From: Veillonellaceae bacterium
Lineage (GTDB): Bacteria; Bacillota; Negativicutes; Veillonellales; Veillonellaceae
Length of the DNA: 11,960 nt
NCBI GenBank assembly: GCA_900766245.1
Contig: CAAFUR010000016.1
Span: 1 to 11,960 of the forward strand
Reading direction: 5' to 3'
Below are positions 5,201-10,910 of this stretch, piece by piece. The translations under genes and the position numbers were made by a program. Under the pieces are notes generated by a model that saw only the letters and a program-made list of their open reading frames with translations, was not told where the DNA came from and made no database searches. The first letter of the stretch is position 1. Every line of letters starts with the position of its first letter.

Positions 5201-7903
5201 TTTAAGTTTTAAGTTATTACCAGCTTTTAACGTAACTTTGTCACCAGCTTTAACTTTTTCTTCTGTTGTGCCTTCAACTTCGCCAGAGTCTTCTTTATCA
5301 CTTGTTGCTTTCCAAGCTGCACTGTTGATAGCCTCTGCTACATTACCGATAGTAGCCACTTTGCCTTTATCTGCCTCAGGAACAGATACAGTACCAGCTT
5401 TATCGCCATCAGCTACTGGAGTGATGTCACCTGTGTTTACTTGTAAACCATTGTCTCCTACAGTGATTGTAGTGCCATCAGTTTTAACTTTTAAGCCTTT
5501 ATCAGTAGTTTCTAAGGATTTATCTGCAGGGTTTACACTTACGCCATCTGCTGTTACACTAATGGATTTATCTGCAGGTTTTACTACGATTTTACCATCA
5601 TCACTATTAGTTAAACCATCACCAATTTTTGGAGATGCATTATTGATCATATCAGCTACGTTTTGAGCTGTTGTTAAGGCATTGCCTTTCCCTTCATCTT
5701 TAACTTTCACTTCACCTGTAGCTGGGTCTTTTTCAAGTTCAGCTGTAACAGGAGTGATTGTAATTGTGTTATTAGTAGCATCTGTTGTCAATGCATCTTT
5801 GTTAGCAGATACCACTTTTAATGTTTGACTATCTAATAATACGTCAGCTTTAGATGTACCATCAGTTGTCGGTTCACCTTTATCTACTGTATCACCAGCG
5901 ATTTTTAAATTCACAGAGCGAAGTTGCGCTACGTTTACCGCATCAGTATCATCTGTACCTGCTGCTACATAAGTAATTTGACGAGTCATGCGAGGCGTAC
6001 CTACAGCCACAGCCGCTGTATTGGATGTCAATGCATTACCTCGTAAACCAGCATATGTATTCATACGGTTTTCATTAAGATCATAGCCTTTACGAGCTTC
6101 TGTATCTGCTACAGAATAAGAACCTAAACCTACACCATTGTCTACTGTAGCTTGTGCTTTTACACCGATGGCTACTGCATGATCAGCAGTAGATTTAGAT
6201 TGTGTACCGATGGCTACAGAGTTTTCATTTTTTGCATTTGCATCAGTACCGATGGCAACAGATTTTTTACCTTCTGCCACAGCGTGTGTACCCCCCGCTA
6301 AAGCAGACTCTTTTGCGTCTGCATAAGCTGCCTCTAATGTCGTTTTAGCTGTTTTTAAAGTAGCTTCCTCAGCCGTTGCTGCGGCTGCCGCTGTAGTAGC
6401 TTTTTCTTTATTAGTGTCATCTTTTTTATTAAGAGCTACTAAGTCTTGAGCTCGTTTAATTAAGCGAGTAATATCCACCTTAGTATTAGATGCTGTGTTT
6501 GGATCAAGAGCTGCAATTTTTTCAAGCGCTGCCAAATTACCTGTTACCGCCGCTTTACCTGTAGCATAGTCATTATCTACTTTGACACCATCAAAGAAAG
6601 CTGCTTTCATTGTATCATAGTCGATACCCAAGTCTTTAGCTAATTGCACTTCATCAGCTGTTAAAGAATACACTGTAAGACCAAAATCACGAGCATCCCC
6701 TGCTAGACGTTGTTTAGAAGCTTCCACATCGCTCTTAGCTTTAAGGCTTTCATCTTGTTTAGCTAAATATTTATTATATGCACCTTGATACGTTTGTAAT
6801 GCTGTAGATACTTTTGCGGCTAATGCTGTATCTCCACCTGCCACAGACTCATTACCAAAGGCAAAACCATGAAGCCCCATAGCACGTGCAGTTGTACCTA
6901 CAGAAATCGCTCCTGTACCAGTAGCAAAGGCATTTTCACCAGCGTTTCCTTTTGTAGCGAAGCCATTACCAATAGAGATTGCTTGGCTACCATACGTAGT
7001 AGATGTACGACCTAATGCTAAGCCACCTGCAGTAAAGGAAACTGCACGGTCACCCACAGCCATACCAGATGTTTCTGCTACATGAGATCCATAACCTGCA
7101 GCTACGGCACGACCAGCTTTCACACCAGTTCCAGCAAGAGCACCTACAGCAGTACCTTTTTCTGCTCGAGTGATAGCTTGGTTACCAACAGTTGTACCGT
7201 ATAAGTTATGCGCTCGCGACTCTGTACCCACTACTGCAGTATAATCGCCAATACCTTGTGCATTATTACCAATAACAGAAGAACCGCCACCTAAAGCTTT
7301 TGCCACTGGACCAATCGCTACAGCACCAGCAGCGCGCATTGCTTTTGCTGTAGATTCAGCTTGATAACCAATAGCTACGGATTGAGACATATTTGTACGA
7401 GATTCAGAGCCAATCGCAACAGCTTTATCCCAATGGCTAGATGCTTGTTTACCAATTGCAACTGCTTCAGAACCAGATTGACGAGTAATATTTGCATTAT
7501 CGCGTAAAGAAGTTGCTCCTGTACCAATCACTACTGTATCAGTATGAGATGCATAAGCATTAGTACCGATAGCTATGGTATTTTTCGGTGCATATGCAGG
7601 TTGAATAACATGCGGACCTGCCCCTGCTAATGTCGCTTTACCGATGGCTACACCACCTTCCGCATTAGTTACCGCTTTATCTCCTAATGCAATAGAACCT
7701 TCTTTTACAGCATTACTACTTGTACCAATAGCAGTACCTTCACCTGTACCTGCCACATTATCTACAGCGAATGTAGTAGTCATACCAGCTACGCTAAATG
7801 CCGTCACGCCTAAAATAGCAGCCATAGCAGCTAAACGATTTACTTTTTGTTGACTTTGTGCATGTGCTGCATTCGTTCGAACAGTTTCATTACGTTTTTT
7901 CAT
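2291..7903 (-). CDS. YadA-like trimeric autotransporter adhesin
   Basis: The 1870-aa protein (type Vc secretion) is expected to trimerise on the outer membrane as a stalked adhesin. Residues 1-46 are a long signal peptide (basic start, hydrophobic 24-40, likely cut after TTTFA). Head repeats of the xAxAIGxxA type fill about 60-355; a helical insertion (356-538) separates them from more head repeats (539-595). A neck with TDAVNVAQL is at 653-661. The stalk (about 663-1690) repeats a module with a Trp-ring-like segment (IGNVAxAINxAAW at 852, 1096 and 1560; VGDVLNAGW at 1389) and further necks at 985, 1218 and 1696. The membrane anchor is 1707-1799, and a 71-aa coiled-coil tail follows. I saw no cysteine. 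The start is the ATG after AAAGGAGAATC; an upstream in-frame ATG at 7933 lacks a ribosome site. The family mediates adhesion, coaggregation and biofilm; the ligand is unknown. Confidence 0.95.
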   Translation of the reverse strand: MKKRNETVRTNAAHAQSQQKVNRLAAMAAILGVTAFSVAGMTTTFAVDNVAGTGEGTAIGTSSNAVKEGSIALGDKAVTNAEGGVAIGKATLAGAGPHVIQPAYAPKNTIAIGTNAYASHTDTVVIGTGATSLRDNANITRQSGSEAVAIGKQASSHWDKAVAIGSESRTNMSQSVAIGYQAESTAKAMRAAGAVAIGPVAKALGGGSSVIGNNAQGIGDYTAVVGTESRAHNLYGTTVGNQAITRAEKGTAVGALAGTGVKAGRAVAAGYGSHVAETSGMAVGDRAVSFTAGGLALGRTSTTYGSQAISIGNGFATKGNAGENAFATGTGAISVGTTARAMGLHGFAFGNESVAGGDTALAAKVSTALQTYQGAYNKYLAKQDESLKAKSDVEASKQRLAGDARDFGLTVYSLTADEVQLAKDLGIDYDTMKAAFFDGVKVDNDYATGKAAVTGNLAALEKIAALDPNTASNTKVDITRLIKRAQDLVALNKKDDTNKEKATTAAAAATAEEATLKTAKTTLEAAYADAKESALAGGTHAVAEGKKSVAIGTDANAKNENSVAIGTQSKSTADHAVAIGVKAQATVDNGVGLGSYSVADTEARKGYDLNENRMNTYAGLRGNALTSNTAAVAVGTPRMTRQITYVAAGTDDTDAVNVAQLRSVNLKIAGDTVDKGEPTTDGTSKADVLLDSQTLKVVSANKDALTTDATNNTITITPVTAELEKDPATGEVKVKDEGKGNALTTAQNVADMINNASPKIGDGLTNSDDGKIVVKPADKSISVTADGVSVNPADKSLETTDKGLKVKTDGTTITVGDNGLQVNTGDITPVADGDKAGTVSVPEADKGKVATIGNVAEAINSAAWKATSDKEDSGEVEGTTEEKVKAGDKVTLKAGNNLKLKQAGKEFTYSLQPELKGIKSITGEGEGAGKVSFGPNGVVTVGGDNPVAIDGKDGKVTAGDVVLSKDGLDNGNKTITNVKAGEKDTDAVNVKQLKDELGKSTVKTSDGLEKDTDGNIKVKPADKSIEVTAEGVKVKPADKSLETTEEGLKVKADGTTITVGDKGLQVNTGSITNVTEGDKAGTVSVPEADKGKIATIGNVADAINNAAWNATSGEDGTGKAEGTTKEAVKAGDTVTLKAGNNLKLKQAGKEFTYSLNPELKDLTSASFKNDAGDTTVINADGMTITPKAAGKKPVSLTKDGLDNGGNQIKNVKEGTDGTDGVNVNQLTGVKNDVNNLKDELEKHINSSGFSITSDVEGTGKKAKGNTTSTEEVKDGNKITLKAGNNLEIKQDGTNFTYSLNPELTGITSIAGKGAAPTVITLKESGDVTIGKKDEEKPVTITADKHITNVASNLPETKNKDDKGEATKSQAAPTMGTGENEVNPNNAATVGDVLNAGWNLKGNDKDVDFVKPYDTVNFVDGVGTTATVESKDGKTSTVKYSVNIGNGLEVGKDNKITVKADGDTITVSDKGIKVNPTFVKQIKDEIANSAVKPGKGLEKDKAGNIDVKPADKSIDVSEAGVKVNTGTITVNAKDGKDAAGKDVKAGTVSVPEADKGKIATIGNVADAINNAAWNATSGATGTGEVEGTSKQAVKAGNTVTFNAGNNLKLTQDGTNFTYSLKPVLKDITSISGKGDTAGKVTFGDNGVVTVGTPNDANAISLNGKEGKISMGEVSLSKEGLNNGGKKITNVAPGEKDTDAVNVSQLRDAAGNMQAITNQLQGQVNRVGSQAAALSALKPIQYDPLEPTQIMAGVGHYQGQNSLALGVAHYKNESLMFHAGAAIGGNHSQVMANAGITWKVGSKADETAVADVYRQGPISSAYVLQDKMGALEAQNLEQKGEINALREENKSQRAELDAVKAQLATVLSRLQG
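2984..3427 (-). repeat. Adhesin stalk module, copy 3 (diverged)
   Basis: Residues about 1493-1640 repeat the GLEKDxxGNIxVKPADKS, AGTVSVPEADKGKIATIGN and NLKL...FTYSL sequence of the other stalk modules. The copy lacks part of the PADKSLETT/TTITVGD section and has an extra insertion (NAKDGKDAAGKDVK). Confidence 0.75.
3965..4162 (-). repeat. Adhesin stalk half-module
   Basis: Residues about 1248-1313 (GFSITSDVEGTG through KAGNNLEIKQDGTNFTYSLNPEL) match only the second half of the stalk module. It looks like a partial copy left by recombination or a minimal version of this stalk unit. Confidence 0.65.
4406..4894 (-). repeat. Adhesin stalk module, copy 2
   Basis: Residues about 1004-1166 closely repeat copy 1: PADKSLETTxxGLKVKxDG, TTITVGDxGLQVNTG, AGTVSVPEADKGK, IGNVAxAINxAAW, VTLKAGNNLKLKQAGKEF. 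At DNA level long blocks are nearly identical to copy 1, for example around 4597-4675 against 5317-5395. Confidence 0.8.
5141..5626 (-). repeat. Adhesin stalk module, copy 1
   Basis: Residues about 760-921 form the first full stalk module after the head and neck. Its close DNA similarity to copy 2 suggests a recent duplication or gene conversion. Confidence 0.8.
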
Positions 7904-8083
7904 GATTCTCCTTTCCCTTAAAGTTTGAAACACATATTGACTTACTATACTAAACGATTAAGATGACATATGAGTGAACAAAATACTCTTAATAGGTGCC
8001 AAATTTAAATAAAAATTTTTTTCATAACCTGCTACTCAGTTGCACTATAATTCATATAATTTCACTATGGCATCTTATCTGTT
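7904..8083 (-). promoter_or_regulatory. Long folded 5' leader of the adhesin mRNA
   Basis: From the expected transcription start near 8083 to the ATG is about 180 nt. In the - strand RNA, 8066-8076 pairs with 7960-7970 (11 bp, one mismatch), and 8061-8065 pairs with 7974-7978 after a 3-nt bulge, closing a domain of about 115 nt. The ribosome site itself is outside the domain. This could affect mRNA stability or translation; no known riboswitch is recognised. Confidence 0.4.
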
Positions 8084-8089
8084 GCCTCA

Positions 8090-8118
8090 ATTATACTGTT
8101 CTCACTTATAGATGTCAA
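8090..8118 (-). promoter_or_regulatory. Perfect-consensus sigma-A promoter of the adhesin
   Basis: On the - strand TTGACA (8113-8118) and TATAAT (8090-8095) are both exact consensus hexamers separated by exactly 17 bp (8096-8112). AT-rich sequence upstream could act as an UP element. It predicts strong housekeeping transcription of the adhesin, unless a repressor acts here. Confidence 0.85.
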
Positions 8119-8309
8119 ATTCGTTCTTCATAAATTTTCATAAAAAAACTATAACTACTAATAGTTAAAACTCCTCAATAATAGCCATTCTTTATAAATA
8201 CTTTATATATAGTATATTATATGAATACCATATATCTTCATATCACTTCTTGATAATTACCGACACACTTAATAGGTACTCCCTATAAGTGGTAACATCT
8301 TATTATTAT

Positions 8310-8338
8310 TTTACTTATTCCTATTTTTTTGATATACT
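8310..8338 (+). promoter_or_regulatory. Candidate sigma-A promoter of the leader RNA before msrAB
   Basis: TTTACT (8310-8315) and TATACT (8333-8338) are separated by 17 bp. The expected start, about 8344-8346, coincides with the first base of the first stem-loop of the downstream RNA, which supports the call. Confidence 0.55.
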
Positions 8339-8343
8339 ATCTA

Positions 8344-8492
8344 TGTCGATGTGATACTCGACAGGAACTATGAAACCTCATAAGTTCCAGCCTTTCAAAC
8401 TACTTACATATGTGATAACGGTGACTTCCCATACACACCTATAGTTATCACAAACAAGCCACCTACTCGGCCCCATACGAGTCAGGTGGCTT
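8344..8492 (+). ncRNA. Candidate leader RNA or small RNA upstream of msrAB
   Basis: Four stem-loops follow the promoter. H1 pairs TGTCGA with TCGACA (8344-8349, 8358-8363). H2 follows without a gap: 10 bp with one bulge and an AACC loop (8364-8373, 8378-8388). After a 22-nt linker, H3 is 9 bp (8411-8419, 8444-8452) with an inner GGTG/CACC helix (8420-8423, 8436-8439). H4 is the terminator (8456-8492). The unit is about 150 nt. It could be a riboswitch-like attenuator of msrAB or an independent small RNA. I looked for the sequence signatures of common riboswitches (SAM, FMN, purine, glycine, fluoride) and did not find them, and I see no clear antiterminator. Confidence 0.5.
8456..8492 (+). terminator. 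Terminator hairpin upstream of msrAB
   Basis: AAGCCACCTACTCG (8456-8469) pairs with 8478-8492 through a 14-bp GC-rich stem with one bulged C (8483) and an 8-nt loop. The following T-run is short and interrupted (TTTCACCTTAT), so termination may be partial. It lies 138 bases before the msrAB start. Confidence 0.65.
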
Positions 8493-8630
8493 TCACCTTA
8501 TATGCAATTGTCATATACATCAGCGCTACTCTCACAGATGTTTTGCACGATGCAAGGCTATCAATAAAGCAACATATAGTATATGCTGATTTTAAATGAA
8601 CTACCTAAACTATAAGGAAGGAGTGATAGT

Positions 8631-9599
8631 ATGAACAAAATTATTTACCTAGGCGGTGGTTGCTTCTGGGGTGTTGAAAGCTACTTTCAACGCATTCCAG
8701 GTGTTGTAGATACTGAGGTAGGTTACAGCAACGGCGCTCAGCCAAATCCAAGTTATGAAGACGTATGTCGTGGCAGTGGTCACGTGGAAACTGTGAAAGT
8801 CACCTATGATCCATCTGTGATTTCTCTTCCTAAAGTTTTGCAGTATTTCTTACGCATTATCGATCCTTTCAGCATTAATAAGCAAGGAAATGATATAGGG
8901 GTGCAGTATCGCAGCGGTGTGTATTATGAACACCCTGACGATAAAGCGATCATTGAATCTACCCTAGAGCGTGCTAACAGCCATTACAAAGAGCCTTTTG
9001 CCATAGAAGTCTTACCACTAACATCCTTTTATCCAGCTGAAGACTATCACCAAGATTATTTAGACAAAAATCCAAATGGCTATTGTCATATTAATGTGTC
9101 CAAAGCTTATGAACCTTTGATTGATGAAAGTGACTATGAACGAAAATCTGACTCCGTTTTACGAGAAGAACTCAGCGACTTAGCCTATTCGGTAACGCAA
9201 CAGAGTGCTACAGAACGACCTTTCTCTCATGGATATACAGATGAGTTCCGTCCTGGGATCTATGTAGATATTACCTCTGGAGAGCCTCTTTTTATCTCTG
9301 CCCAGAAATTTGACTCCGGTTGCGGTTGGCCTAGCTTTGCGCAGCCTATCAACAGCGATGTCGTTCGTTACTACCACGATGATAGTCTAGGACACCATCG
9401 CATCGAAGTGCGCAGTCGCATTGGCGATGCTCATTTAGGGCATGTCTTTGAAGATGGCCCCCAATCTATGGGCGGTCTCCGCTATTGTATCAACGGCGCT
9501 TCCTTGCGTTTTATCCCTCTCGAAAAACTTGAGGAAGAAGGATATGGTAGTTTGCGTAAGTTCGTAGAACGTAGCGAAGCTCTATCTCAAAATTCTTAA
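8631..9599 (+). CDS. msrAB: Fused peptide-methionine sulfoxide reductase MsrA/MsrB
   Basis: This 322-aa bifunctional enzyme reduces both epimers of methionine sulfoxide, free or in proteins. The MsrA domain is residues 1-160: GGCFWG at 9-14 with the nucleophile Cys11, HVE at 51-53, NDIGVQYRS at 87-95 and a likely recycling Cys152 in NPNGYCHIN. The MsrB domain is about 175-300: SGCGWPSF with Cys231 and RYCINGASLRFIP with catalytic Cys286, spaced 55 residues apart as in known MsrB enzymes. The zinc-binding CxxC pairs are absent (YVDITSGEPLF where other forms have cysteines), so it is the zinc-free form. No signal peptide is seen, so it is cytoplasmic, and thioredoxin is the usual reductant. The start follows AAGGAAGGAGTGATAGT. 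It is monocistronic, with a terminator behind it. Confidence 0.97.
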   Translation: MNKIIYLGGGCFWGVESYFQRIPGVVDTEVGYSNGAQPNPSYEDVCRGSGHVETVKVTYDPSVISLPKVLQYFLRIIDPFSINKQGNDIGVQYRSGVYYEHPDDKAIIESTLERANSHYKEPFAIEVLPLTSFYPAEDYHQDYLDKNPNGYCHINVSKAYEPLIDESDYERKSDSVLREELSDLAYSVTQQSATERPFSHGYTDEFRPGIYVDITSGEPLFISAQKFDSGCGWPSFAQPINSDVVRYYHDDSLGHHRIEVRSRIGDAHLGHVFEDGPQSMGGLRYCINGASLRFIPLEKLEEEGYGSLRKFVERSEALSQNS

Positions 9600-9619
9600 G
9601 AATATTCCCATACAATAGA

Positions 9620-9633
9620 TGGACATATGTCCA
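9620..9633. repeat. Perfect 14-bp palindrome after msrAB
   Basis: TGGACATATGTCCA is a perfect palindrome 20 bases past the msrAB stop codon. It could be a small hairpin with an ATAT loop or a protein-binding site. Its role is unknown. Confidence 0.4.
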
Positions 9634-9674
9634 ATATCATTTTTATGATTACAGTTCATCGTAACTGACAACAC

Positions 9675-9722
9675 AAAAGACTGTAAACTCAGGGCTATAT
9701 TCCCATGTGTTTACAGTCTTTT
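9675..9722. terminator. Bidirectional terminator between msrAB and the methyltransferase
   Basis: A perfect 14-bp stem (9675-9688 with 9709-9722) has A4 on the left and T4 on the right, with a possible inner GGG/CCC helix (9692-9694, 9702-9704). It ends msrAB and can serve the convergent methyltransferase transcript. The AAAAGACTGTAA arm is the same as in the adhesin terminator at 2209. Confidence 0.88.
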
Positions 9723-9880
9723 ATTGTTATATAGACAATATATGATTATGTATTCTGTCTATAGCGATAGAGCTAGCATTCTTGAACACTATGTTTATAC
9801 TGCTAAAGTACGTATATCCCTATAGATTATACATATGCTATTGTATCCCTATAAAGTCTGTATCTTACAAGTGCAGAAAA

Positions 9881-10693
9881 TTACACTCGCCAAGAAATCC
9901 ACGCAATGGTATCTGTTGTATGGTTTTCTAATTTGCCATCTACAGCTTTCGCAGATAAGAACTCCCGGATTTCTTGTTTAATCACCTCTAAATCGCCACC
10001 TACTTTACGATGCACACGTAAGCAGAAATAATCGACTGCTTCATCAACAGTTAAGGTTTCTACTTCTTCTACTGTTTTATAAGTAATATTTACATTTTTT
10101 CCGATTTCATTAACTGTGCCCAAGCAATCTTGTAGCATGGATTCCCATGGGCTTCCGCTTACACCATATCGCTCAGAATAGATGGCATCTAAATATTCAT
10201 CTTTACGATCGGCGAATATGATACATAAACAGTTTTTGCGACTAGCTTTGTGCAAGGAGTGAAGATTAGCCGTATCCGACATGATAGGGCAAAAAATACT
10301 ATATACCAAATCAAATTGTTTGTCCCACTCTAAGGCTTGCCGTGCCTCTTCAGACCATGGTCCTAGCCATAAATCTAGTGAAAGACCTTCACTTTCACTA
10401 ATTGCTTTGCCACCTTCTAACATGCCTGTGGAAAGATCAACACCGGTTACTCTCACCCCATTACGAGCGAGTCCCATGGCATAATCACCAGTACCACAGC
10501 CTACATCAAGGGCCGTTTCTCCCTCCGCAGGGTGGATTCCCAGCTCTTGCAGACGGGCTACAAAATCTGTTACTTGCGCTACCCGATCCTCCCGCTGATG
10601 CATATTCACGAAAAACTTGGACGTTTGATTCCAAGATTGTTGCTCCTCTTGCCAGCCCTCCATAGAAACAGGCATTGTTGTGATTGTACTCAT
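9881..10693 (-). CDS. Class I SAM-dependent methyltransferase
   Basis: This 270-aa protein has a Rossmann-type methyltransferase core. Motif I, LDVGCGTGD (62-70), binds S-adenosylmethionine; VTGVDLS (82-88) supplies the acidic residue that usually holds the SAM ribose; FDLVYSIF (127-134) is the motif II strand. The N-terminal 50 residues (SMEGWQEEQQSWNQTSKFF) form a helical cap, and the C-terminal 90 residues are a variable, substrate-side part. The substrate cannot be read from the sequence; a small molecule is more likely than nucleic acid, since no RNA- or DNA-binding domain is seen. The start is set by AAGGAGGGTTCT before ATG. It stands alone between two terminators, and a near-consensus Fur-like box lies about 100 bases upstream, hinting at metal-linked control. 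Confidence 0.88.
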   Translation of the reverse strand: MSTITTMPVSMEGWQEEQQSWNQTSKFFVNMHQREDRVAQVTDFVARLQELGIHPAEGETALDVGCGTGDYAMGLARNGVRVTGVDLSTGMLEGGKAISESEGLSLDLWLGPWSEEARQALEWDKQFDLVYSIFCPIMSDTANLHSLHKASRKNCLCIIFADRKDEYLDAIYSERYGVSGSPWESMLQDCLGTVNEIGKNVNITYKTVEEVETLTVDEAVDYFCLRVHRKVGGDLEVIKQEIREFLSAKAVDGKLENHTTDTIAWISWRV

Positions 10694-10790
10694 AGAACCC
10701 TCCTTATCACTTTATCTTTAATAGGGTAGATATAATTTACATGTATATGACTACTACTATTATTATATATGATATTCCTAAAATTACATA

Positions 10791-10805
10791 TGATAAATAT
10801 TATCA
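10791..10805. promoter_or_regulatory. Fur-box-like operator upstream of the methyltransferase
   Basis: TGATAAATATTATCA matches 14 of 15 positions of the Bacillus-type 7-1-7 Fur box TGATAATnATTATCA. It lies just downstream of a - strand TATAAT (10820-10825), where a repressor would block transcription of the methyltransferase gene. That promoter has no good -35, and the region is AT-rich, so chance is not excluded. Confidence 0.45.
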
Positions 10806-10863
10806 ATTCATATGCTTTAATTATACTATATTACAAGCACATATACTGTGCCTATGGCAACAA

Positions 10864-10887
10864 AAAAGCGACCTTGCGGTCGCTTTT
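10864..10887 (-). terminator. Rho-independent terminator of tuf
   Basis: A 10-bp stem (10864-10873 with 10878-10887) carries a GCAA (GNRA) tetraloop on the - strand and is followed there by a U-run (10867 down to 10862). It ends the EF-Tu transcript 23 bases after the stop, so tuf is the last gene of its transcript. Confidence 0.95.
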
Positions 10888-10910
10888 CGTATTTAGAATC
10901 TACGATTCAA

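Larger units (their letters stand above)
7904..8630. other. Divergent intergenic region, adhesin / msrAB
   Basis: This 727-base region is AT-rich and has no supportable gene. Going left, it holds the consensus adhesin promoter (8090-8118) and a folded leader. Going right, it holds a separate promoter (8310-8338), a string of stem-loops and a terminator (8456-8492) before msrAB. The central part, about 8120-8300, is very AT-rich, with the imperfect palindrome AACTACTAATAGTT and runs of TATA-like sequence where no clear site can be named. A 10-bp repeat, CTTAATAGGT, is at 7988-7997 and 8268-8277. Confidence 0.7.

Noticed and set aside
2984..5626. CRISPR-like or VNTR array
   Set aside because: The repeats are long, in frame and encode the adhesin stalk module; there are no short regular repeats with unique spacers.
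2775..5666. Long open frames on the + strand opposite the adhesin stalk (341 and 456 codons)
   Set aside because: They mirror the repeat composition of the adhesin, have Pro/Ser/Leu-rich reverse-complement character, no ribosome sites and no recognisable domain. The - strand adhesin has clear domains, so these are shadows.
7904..7933. Ten-residue longer adhesin start at 7933
   Set aside because: There is no ribosome site in front of it; AAAGGAGAATC directly precedes the ATG at 7903, which begins a typical basic signal peptide.
7988..8277. CTTAATAGGT repeat as a paired regulatory site
   Set aside because: It is only 10 bp, in AT-rich sequence, with two copies 280 bases apart and no link to a promoter element. 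Likely chance.
10281..10729. Open frames on the + strand opposite the methyltransferase
   Set aside because: They are shadows of a gene with clear SAM-binding motifs; no ribosome sites or domains are seen.
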